DNA from: Desulfuromonas sp. SDB
GTDB lineage: Bacteria > SDB-A
Direction: 5' to 3'
DNA: 8,248 nt
NCBI GenBank assembly: GCA_001412365.1
Contig: LKUE01000431.1
Span: 1-8,248, forward strand
Shown piece after piece: positions 1-5,335 of the stretch. The notes beneath the pieces were generated by a model. The model worked only from the letters and a program-made list of their open reading frames with translations, searched no databases and was not told the origin of the DNA. Every line of letters starts with the position of its first letter. Position 1 is the stretch's first letter. The translations under genes were made by a program, and so were the position numbers.

Positions 1-34
1 ATCCTGTGTTCTTCCGTGTTCATCTGTGGTTAAT
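1..34. repeat. Degenerate short tandem repeat (GTGTTC/GTGGTT units) at the window edge
   Basis: Three imperfect units of about 10-11 bases follow one another: CCTGTGTTCT, TCCGTGTTCA and TCTGTGGTTAA. They lie just past the stop codon of the last minus-strand gene and are followed by a perfect TTAATATTAA palindrome at 30-39. From memory, strings like 'CCGTGTTCATCTGTGGTT' recur between genes in many environmental bacterial genomes, but I cannot test that here. The repeat may continue left of the window. It may mark the downstream edge of the operon. I see no clear terminator hairpin in it. Confidence 0.5.
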
Positions 35-52
35 ATTAATTTTCAGTAACCG

Positions 53-763
53 TCACCCCCAATCCCTCAATATCAATTTTACTTTTTCTTTTACCGTTCG
101 GTATATCTCCAGATCAATATACTCTTCAGTACTGTGTTCATTGAAAAATCCTGCTGAAAGGTTAACCGACGGAATGCAATAATATTCAGTTAAATAGTAG
201 ATATCAGAACTGCTTCCAGCCTGATCGGTAAATCCGTATTTTCCACAGAATCCGCATTCTCTGATAAAAATTCTTGATATTTCATTATAGGTTACCGCAT
301 CATTCTCCCCTCTCCGGTCCAGTTCAATGAAAAGGGAGACTTTCTCCGATGGAAAATAATAAAAATCTTCAATGAATTTTCTAACCCCGGTACATCCCCT
401 CTCCTCCCCATTGCAGAACAGCAGATCCGGCTTGTTCTCATCTGTTATCAAATCCAGCATCATACAAACCCCCATCCGGTCATCTCCCCCCAGGATATCA
501 TCCCGGGCATAGATTATATCTCCGTCTTCGATGATATTTAACTCCATTCTCTCATCCCGGACGGTATCAATATGAGAAACCAGGCAGATATGCCAATTTC
601 CCCGGGCATAGATGTAATGATTTCTCCGGCAGTAGATCTGATGCCGGTAATATTTACTTAAATAAGACAGTACTAAATCAAAGACCTGATTTTCATTACT
701 CAGCAACAATTTTTTCAGCAGCTTACTAGTATTTTCTTTTTTCTTAACTGCATTCAACTTCAT
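53..763 (-). CDS. Minimal M20/PepT-like zinc metallopeptidase
   Basis: This 236-residue protein is probably a cytoplasmic two-zinc peptidase of the M20/M28/M42 superfamily (clan MH); its substrate is unknown. The expected ligand set is visible in order: H64-x-D66 in SHIDTV, D94/D95 in LGGDDRMG (close to PepT LGADDKAG), the E120-E121 pair in NGEERG, D149 in ELDRRG, and H210 in NEHSTEE. M20 peptidases are usually about 350-450 residues because a dimerisation or lid domain is inserted in the catalytic domain. That insert is missing here, leaving a bare catalytic core. I see no signal peptide or membrane segment. The ATG directly abuts the TAA of the upstream VWA gene (no spacer), with a GGTGA Shine-Dalgarno inside that gene's end, so translation is probably coupled. 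Fold and zinc site are well supported; any link to the neighbours' function is inferred. Confidence 0.8.
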   Translation of the reverse strand: MKLNAVKKKENTSKLLKKLLLSNENQVFDLVLSYLSKYYRHQIYCRRNHYIYARGNWHICLVSHIDTVRDERMELNIIEDGDIIYARDDILGGDDRMGVCMMLDLITDENKPDLLFCNGEERGCTGVRKFIEDFYYFPSEKVSLFIELDRRGENDAVTYNEISRIFIRECGFCGKYGFTDQAGSSSDIYYLTEYYCIPSVNLSAGFFNEHSTEEYIDLEIYRTVKEKVKLILRDWG

Positions 764-2173
764 TTATATCACCAGACTGTGATCGGTTTTTGATCTTTCA
801 TACAAAAACCATGATTTTTTTAGCCTGCCGGTAGTTTTAAGCTTTGAACTTTCCCTGCTCTCCGAATCGTATTTTTTTAGTAAAATCTCATATATATCCC
901 CATTGATCTGAACTTGCGGAGTATGGAAAAATCCGTCGGTAATAATCAGCGCTTTTCTGAATTTATGTTCATTGATATGCTCCAGAACCACATCAATATT
1001 GGTACCTCCGGAAATTGCATATCCCTTTTTAATATCCTCCAGACTGATTTTTTTGATTATAGTGGAAAAGAGGAAATAGGGTCCTCTGAAAAAATCTCTC
1101 AGTTCCAGGAGGAGATAATAGATTTTTCCCTTGTAAAGGTCGGTGGAACCGGAAAAATCAATATATACTGCAGAAAACTTTTTTTCCCTGTCCCTGCCTA
1201 CAAACCTTCCGGGAAAGAACACCGGGCTGCACCCCCCGGTTACCAGGGCAATCTGTTTTCTTGCATAAAAAGGGATCACCGAATTGAACAACAATTCCTT
1301 TTCAGCTTCAGTGTGATAATTACTGCAGTCGGCAAAGGATCGGGTAATGGCATTTTTCAGTAATTTTAATTCCCGGTTATCCTTTTTACTCAGGGGATTG
1401 AGGTCTATCTTATCTTCAAAATAACCGATATTCTGACCTAAACCCAGGTATTTTAAAATCTTCTGTTTATACCTGGTTCTGATTTTCTTCTTCAAATCTT
1501 CATTAAATACTCCCTCGGACTGAATTAAACTAATGTAATAGTTATTTACTTTTTTCAGATCGAAGATCGTTGACAGCCGGGCGTAGATAACCTGAACGGT
1601 TAATCCTTTTTCAGAATATATATCAAACCACAGGGAAATGAATCTTTCCCACTTCTCCTCAGAGAGCAGATTAATTTTACCCAGCTTTATCTCAATAATT
1701 TCCCTTTTCTCAGGCGGGGGAAAAAGAAGGACATTCAGCAAAGCGGATTTTTCCGGTTTATGTTCCAACTGGCGGTAAAATCTCCGGTAGATCTTGGTTA
1801 AAAAGTCAATGTCCTTCCTTAAATTGATATTGTACATCAGGCTGTTTACCTGGGTATCCAGAACAAAATTATCCATCCGGCTTTTCCGGAAAGGACGGTC
1901 AAAATGCCCCAGCAGATAGTGGGATACTTCATGGATAATCATCCACATGATATCAGCGGAATCCAGATCAAAATCAGAAATGAACTTCTTATTCAGAGTT
2001 ATTGAATACATCCCGTTCCGGTAATAACGGATGCAGGCAGTTCTGGTGATTCCGTCATCTTCAGTAATCCGGAAATCAGTTATTTTATCTCTGAAAACCG
2101 GCAGAAAAGGAAGCAGGGAATTATAACTGCAGTAAATGATTCTAATAAAATCCTGTTTAATCCGGTCCTTCAT
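764..2173 (-). CDS. VWA domain protein with N-terminal HExxH metallopeptidase-like domain (DUF2201 type)
   Basis: A 469-residue two-domain protein. The N-terminal part carries a zinc-peptidase signature, H81-E82-V-S-H85, in MIIHEVSHYLLGH, with a possible further ligand region near D106/N110 (LDTQVNSLM). The C-terminal part, from about residue 333, is a VWA-like domain with a complete metal-ion-dependent adhesion site: D339-x-S-G-S343, T391 in SGGTNID, and D413 in IITDGFF. This architecture matches the DUF2201 family (putative metallopeptidase plus VWA-like domain), usually encoded beside a MoxR AAA+ ATPase, as it is here. About 200 residues between the domains are charged and helical-looking with no motif I recognise. 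The start is supported by an AGAAGGA Shine-Dalgarno 5-6 bases upstream of the ATG. It lies 14 bases after the unknown gene and its stop abuts the M20-like gene. Expected to be cytoplasmic. Whether the HExxH site is active is not shown by sequence alone. Confidence 0.85.
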   Translation of the reverse strand: MKDRIKQDFIRIIYCSYNSLLPFLPVFRDKITDFRITEDDGITRTACIRYYRNGMYSITLNKKFISDFDLDSADIMWMIIHEVSHYLLGHFDRPFRKSRMDNFVLDTQVNSLMYNINLRKDIDFLTKIYRRFYRQLEHKPEKSALLNVLLFPPPEKREIIEIKLGKINLLSEEKWERFISLWFDIYSEKGLTVQVIYARLSTIFDLKKVNNYYISLIQSEGVFNEDLKKKIRTRYKQKILKYLGLGQNIGYFEDKIDLNPLSKKDNRELKLLKNAITRSFADCSNYHTEAEKELLFNSVIPFYARKQIALVTGGCSPVFFPGRFVGRDREKKFSAVYIDFSGSTDLYKGKIYYLLLELRDFFRGPYFLFSTIIKKISLEDIKKGYAISGGTNIDVVLEHINEHKFRKALIITDGFFHTPQVQINGDIYEILLKKYDSESRESSKLKTTGRLKKSWFLYERSKTDHSLVI

Positions 2174-2187
2174 CTCGATCCTTCTGC

Positions 2188-3225
2188 TTAAATTTTATTG
2201 AAAAAATCATCAACAACCCCCAGAGCCAAAAAGTTGAAATTATTCAAATCCGGTTTCAAACTGTTCCGGGGATGATAGATAAAATCATCAATCCGGCTCA
2301 TCAGGTTGATGTCATTGTTCTTTGTTCCCACAACTTCAAGCTCATCATAAAAAATTATCTGAGGGTCGCAGCTCACATAATAGACGTTTTCCCGGAAATC
2401 TTGTTTACGGTCAGTACTGTCGTTTTTAACTAAATATTTTGTTTTAATCAGCAAAGATCGCAGGTCTTCATCAGTTAAACACATGGTCCTGATAAAACCA
2501 TCCCGGGAAAACTCCAGGATGATCTCATCATTCAACTTAACCATCTTTCCGTCAAAAACTGCTGCCAGTTTGCTTTTTCTCCGGGATGGCTTTAATTTCC
2601 GGTAGCTGTACTCATTGAAATCTTCCGAGGCAAATATATAATCGTGTATTATTAAATCCTGATTTATTCTTGTTCTGGCAATGCAGTTAAAGCAGTTTCT
2701 TCTATCCGTTCTGGGGTTGCAGTCAATAATTCCCTCAATTAAGCTGTGCAGATCTGCTTTGTTGTTATAGAGGATAATAGAAAAAATATCTTCTTTAATC
2801 CTTATTCTTCCCCGGTTGCGGGGATAATGCTTAACCAGTTCAGATATCAATTTATTGTGGAACTCGGTTTTGCTGATAACATTTTTTATTCTCTTTCTTT
2901 TCCGGTAATTTTTAACCACCGATTCAAATCCCTCCGAGGTCATCGCATTTTCCCAGAGAAAATCAACTGCAGTAGCCACGTAATTCATCTTGATTGCCAG
3001 AAGACCGGTATATTTTTTATTATCAATAATAAATTCAGAGGATAATTTCCTCTCCGCTTCAGGAGGGATAAACCTGCTGATTATAGAATTTTCCGAACGA
3101 ATTTTCTTATCTTTCAGCAAATTCCGTATTTCATCTTCAGTTTCAAAGGATCTTTCAAATTCTCCGACGGTGAATATCTTCACTCCCCGGAAAATTTTAA
3201 TTTCTCTAAGCTGTTTTAATATCAT
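2188..3225 (-). CDS. Unrecognised 345-residue protein between AAA+ and VWA genes
   Basis: I do not recognise this protein. It is soluble-looking, with no signal peptide or membrane segment, and strongly basic in places (YRKRKRIKNV at 107-116, KPSRRKSK at 212-219). A central cysteine cluster, C169-x8-C178-x2-C181 (CNPRTDRRNCFNC), could bind zinc or another metal, but a fourth ligand is not obvious. The C-terminal half reads like alternating beta strands (for example VYYVSCDPQIIFYDELEVVG at 281-300). Its start overlaps the end of the AAA+ gene by 20 bases and has a GAGG Shine-Dalgarno 6-7 bases before the ATG; the VWA gene begins 14 bases after its stop. This tight packing between the two halves of an AAA+/VWA pair suggests a third subunit or adaptor of that complex. 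That role is inferred from position only. Confidence 0.75.
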   Translation of the reverse strand: MILKQLREIKIFRGVKIFTVGEFERSFETEDEIRNLLKDKKIRSENSIISRFIPPEAERKLSSEFIIDNKKYTGLLAIKMNYVATAVDFLWENAMTSEGFESVVKNYRKRKRIKNVISKTEFHNKLISELVKHYPRNRGRIRIKEDIFSIILYNNKADLHSLIEGIIDCNPRTDRRNCFNCIARTRINQDLIIHDYIFASEDFNEYSYRKLKPSRRKSKLAAVFDGKMVKLNDEIILEFSRDGFIRTMCLTDEDLRSLLIKTKYLVKNDSTDRKQDFRENVYYVSCDPQIIFYDELEVVGTKNNDINLMSRIDDFIYHPRNSLKPDLNNFNFLALGVVDDFFNKI

Positions 3226-4537
3226 AATTATCCTCTTCTTTTTTTATCTGCTTTACCAGCCGCTTAAGTTTTTCCGGTTTGATCTCCTGCAGATAACGAA
3301 AGTTATGAAATAACCTGCACCAGTTGATATCAGCATTCTTAACCGCCAGGGGGAATCCTTCCATATCCTCACCATCTACAGTTAATTCATCTATAATTTT
3401 AAATACCGAAACATCCTGTTCCAGGGCTTGGGACGGATTTTGCTGAAGACGGTATATTTCAAACAGCATTTTCAGGAAAGTGACTAACTTTTTCTTCGGA
3501 GATATCGAGTTTTTATAGTTTTGGATAAAATTTTCGGTTCTCCTCTTTTCAAATTCATTAACCCTTATCATTCCGATATCATAGAGGGTCTTATACAGGA
3601 CTTCTTCCCGGTAGTCTGAATATTCTTCCTCTCCCGCTGAATATATCCAGGAATAACCAGCAATTTCATTTAAATTAACCAGTATGTCCTCCCGGGAAAG
3701 ACTGCCCCGGTGGTACAGATCAATAGACAGAAAAATTTTAAGATTCCTGAAGATCATAGATGCCCTCCTGGGACTGACCGTCAGATAGAGAACAGGGGAC
3801 AGGGCAAAGGCATTTTGATAGTACATTTTTGAAAATTTATCCGCGGTATCCACAAGCTCTTCCGGCAGATTTTCGTAAATTTCCTTGATCTTTGACAGTA
3901 GTTTTTTTAACTTCCGCTGATCTGATTTTTCCGGACAGGTTTTTTCCTTTCTCAATCCCGGGGAATCATCCCGGTGTAGGGAATTAATTATTCCGGAGAT
4001 GGACTCGTGACTGAAGATATCCGGTATTTTCACGATCAGAGAAAACCGGTCGGCCAGAGCAGGATCAAGCGGATTTGCCCCGGGATATTCAACCGGGTTC
4101 ATTGCAGCGAAGATGTATTCCAGGCCGGAAATATCTTTGCCCATGACTGATCGGGAACGGATGATCTCCAGCCATTTGTTCTGCATGGAAGAATTTGCTC
4201 TTGATATCTCGTCAATTAAGATGAATTTCTTATTCCAGATGGTTATCGCTGAATTAAGATAATCCACCCTCCCTTCTTTCATTTTTTCCGGGTCAGGAAA
4301 ACCGATGATATCTTCAAATAGTGATTTTGAAGCATCATAAGCATGGAACTCCCGCTCCTCCCCTTCCACTTTATATCCCAGGGCTTTAGCCAGAGTGTAG
4401 GACAGGAGAGTTTTCCCGGTTCCGTGAGATCCGATAAGCAGAATAGGTTCCCTGGTCAACAAACAGGCAAGCAACGGTTTTTCAATTGATTCATAACCGT
4501 AAACCTCAAGATTTTTTAATATAGAATCAATTAACAT
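3206..4537 (-). CDS. MoxR-type AAA+ ATPase
   Basis: A 443-residue AAA+ ATPase, first gene of the minus-strand operon. Visible motifs are Walker A G36-SHGTGKT43, Walker B FILIDE with D109/E110, sensor 1 N147 in AAMNP, arginine finger R164 in LADRFS, and sensor 2 SPRR at 255-258. The Walker B to sensor 1 layout and the SPRR sensor 2 are typical of MoxR ATPases, which usually work with a VWA partner to remodel or activate proteins; the VWA partner is two genes downstream. Residues from about 190 to 443 exceed a minimal MoxR core and contain helical, charged segments without recognisable motifs. The ATG has a good AAAGGA Shine-Dalgarno (plus-strand 4545-4550) 7 bases upstream. The 3' end overlaps the next gene by 20 bases. 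All nucleotide-binding residues are intact, so it is expected to be active. Confidence 0.9.
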   Translation of the reverse strand: MLIDSILKNLEVYGYESIEKPLLACLLTREPILLIGSHGTGKTLLSYTLAKALGYKVEGEEREFHAYDASKSLFEDIIGFPDPEKMKEGRVDYLNSAITIWNKKFILIDEISRANSSMQNKWLEIIRSRSVMGKDISGLEYIFAAMNPVEYPGANPLDPALADRFSLIVKIPDIFSHESISGIINSLHRDDSPGLRKEKTCPEKSDQRKLKKLLSKIKEIYENLPEELVDTADKFSKMYYQNAFALSPVLYLTVSPRRASMIFRNLKIFLSIDLYHRGSLSREDILVNLNEIAGYSWIYSAGEEEYSDYREEVLYKTLYDIGMIRVNEFEKRRTENFIQNYKNSISPKKKLVTFLKMLFEIYRLQQNPSQALEQDVSVFKIIDELTVDGEDMEGFPLAVKNADINWCRLFHNFRYLQEIKPEKLKRLVKQIKKEEDNYDIKTA

Positions 4538-4573
4538 GTCTTGTTCCTTTCTCTATTACGTTTTTTATATTTA

Positions 4574-4590
4574 TAGTGTTTAATACACTA
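4574..4590. promoter_or_regulatory. Operator O1: perfect 17-bp inverted repeat
   Basis: TAGTGT-TTAAT-ACACTA is a perfect palindrome with 6-bp arms and a 5-bp centre. It lies just downstream of the predicted minus-strand -10, over the likely transcription start, which is a classic position for repression of the AAA+ operon. Two close copies, O2 and O3, lie on the other side of the control region. A dimeric helix-turn-helix repressor is the likely ligand, but none is encoded in this window. Confidence 0.75.
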
Positions 4591-4591
4591 A

Positions 4592-4619
4592 TTTATTCAC
4601 ATACCTTTTCAAATGTCAA
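4592..4619 (-). promoter_or_regulatory. Predicted sigma70-type promoter of the AAA+/VWA/peptidase operon
   Basis: Read on the minus strand, a perfect TTGACA -35 (plus 4614-4619) is followed after 16 bases by AATAAA (plus 4592-4597), a 4/6 match to the -10. The start point would fall near 4585, inside operator O1, about 50 bases before the ATG at 4537. The -10 is weak, so another hexamer may be used; TATAAA lies a little further downstream. Confidence 0.5.
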
Positions 4620-4629
4620 GAAAAATATT

Positions 4630-4646
4630 TAGTGTAATTGTCGCTA
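4630..4646. promoter_or_regulatory. Operator O2: degenerate copy of the 17-bp inverted repeat
   Basis: TAGTGT-AATTG-TCGCTA. The left arm is identical to O1; the right arm matches the perfect inverted arm at 4 of 6 positions. AT-rich flanks extend the symmetry (AAATATT before, AAAATAT after). It overlaps the predicted -35 of the plus-strand operon. Its centre is 56 bp from that of O1 and 34 bp from that of O3. Confidence 0.65.
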
Positions 4647-4667
4647 AAATATATTTAACTTTATAGT
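4638..4667 (+). promoter_or_regulatory. Predicted promoter of the HsdS-like/HsdM-like operon
   Basis: TTGTCG (4638-4643, 4/6 match to the -35) and TATAGT (4662-4667, 5/6 match to the -10) are separated by 18 bases. The start point would be near 4674, about 75 bases before the chosen ATG. Both elements lie inside or against operators O2 and O3. An alternative -35-like TTGACT occurs at 4704, but a start from it would fall on the ribosome binding site, so I prefer the upstream pair. Confidence 0.45.
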
Positions 4668-4680
4668 GTAATATACGCTA
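4664..4680. promoter_or_regulatory. Operator O3: near-perfect copy of the 17-bp inverted repeat
   Basis: TAGTGT-AATAT-ACGCTA. The right arm has one mismatch to the perfect inverted arm, and the preceding TTA is shared with O1. It overlaps the predicted -10 and start point of the plus-strand HsdS/HsdM-like operon, so binding here should block that promoter. Confidence 0.7.
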
Positions 4681-4747
4681 TTAAATTTTATCAAAAAAAG
4701 TGCTTGACTTGCTAAAACTTGACCCATTAAATAAAACAAGAGGAAAT

Positions 4748-5335
4748 ATGCAGAAAAAACACCTACAGGACGTAGCAGAAATATTCTCCGGTTATTTGTT
4801 CAAGGAAGTCCTGAAAAATGATGAAGACGGGGAAATCATGGTAATCCAGCTGAAAAATGTAAATGATGATGGGGAAATAACCCTGAACAACCTGTTCAAG
4901 GTTTCCCTGGATAATGTCAGTGAAAGACTGTACCTCCGCAAGAACGACATTATTTTCAAATCAAAGAGTACCAGTCATTCTTCAGCTATCATTCCTGAAG
5001 TAACCGGTAAGATCATAGCCAGTTCTCATTACCTGACCGTCAGGATTACTGAAGATTCAGTTCTGCCGGAATATTTATTGTGGTATCTTCAGCAGGATTT
5101 TACCCAGGACTACTTTATGAAAAAAGCGGGGCGGAGGCTGATCCGGCTGATCAATAAAAAAGTACTGGGAGAACTGGAAGTAAAGATTCCTTCTATTGCC
5201 CATCAGGAGCAGATAGTTCAGTTGAATGACCTTTTCCGGAAAGAGAAGAAGCTGACCCTTAAACTCCTGAAAAAGAAAGAGCAGATGATTTACGGCATTT
5301 TCCTGAAATTACTGGGAGAGGACAGTGGAAAATAA
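4748..5335 (+). CDS. Half-length HsdS-like type I specificity protein (single TRD)
   Basis: A 195-residue protein resembling half of a type I R-M specificity subunit: one target-recognition domain (about 5-150) plus one conserved helical segment (about 157-185). HsdS-like landmarks are LQDVAEIFSGYLFKE at 6-20, VIQLKNVN at 32-39, LRKNDIIFKSK at 63-73, LPEYLLWYL at 106-114, and the end-of-TRD pattern LGELEVKIPSIAHQEQIV at 140-157. A full HsdS is about 400 residues with two TRDs, so this form probably dimerises to read a symmetric site. I chose the ATG at 4748 because AAGAGG lies just before it and HsdS similarity begins there. An in-frame GTG at 4700 would add 16 residues without a Shine-Dalgarno. 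The stop overlaps the HsdM-like start by 11 bases, so the two are probably translated together. DNA binding is inferred from family; the target is unknown. Confidence 0.8.
   Translation: MQKKHLQDVAEIFSGYLFKEVLKNDEDGEIMVIQLKNVNDDGEITLNNLFKVSLDNVSERLYLRKNDIIFKSKSTSHSSAIIPEVTGKIIASSHYLTVRITEDSVLPEYLLWYLQQDFTQDYFMKKAGRRLIRLINKKVLGELEVKIPSIAHQEQIVQLNDLFRKEKKLTLKLLKKKEQMIYGIFLKLLGEDSGK

Noticed and set aside
914-1363. 149-codon plus-strand open frame inside the VWA gene
   Set aside because: It lies entirely antisense to the well-supported HExxH-VWA coding region, spans the VWA motifs on the other strand, and has no recognisable domain.
2990-3313. 107-codon plus-strand frame spanning the AAA+/unknown gene overlap, with hydrophobic stretches
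   Set aside because: The hydrophobic run (IIIILFFFYLL) is the reverse complement of Lys/Glu/Asp-rich coding sequence at the AAA+ C-terminus; no ribosome binding site or domain supports it.
4574-4680. The three 17-bp palindromes as a CRISPR array or phage-type attachment site
   Set aside because: Copies are unevenly spaced (56 and 34 bp centre to centre), vary in one arm and coincide with promoter elements; operators explain them better.
4700-4747. GTG start giving a 211-residue HsdS-like protein
   Set aside because: No Shine-Dalgarno precedes the GTG, the extra 16 residues do not resemble HsdS, and the ATG at 4748 has AAGAGG upstream and begins where HsdS similarity begins.
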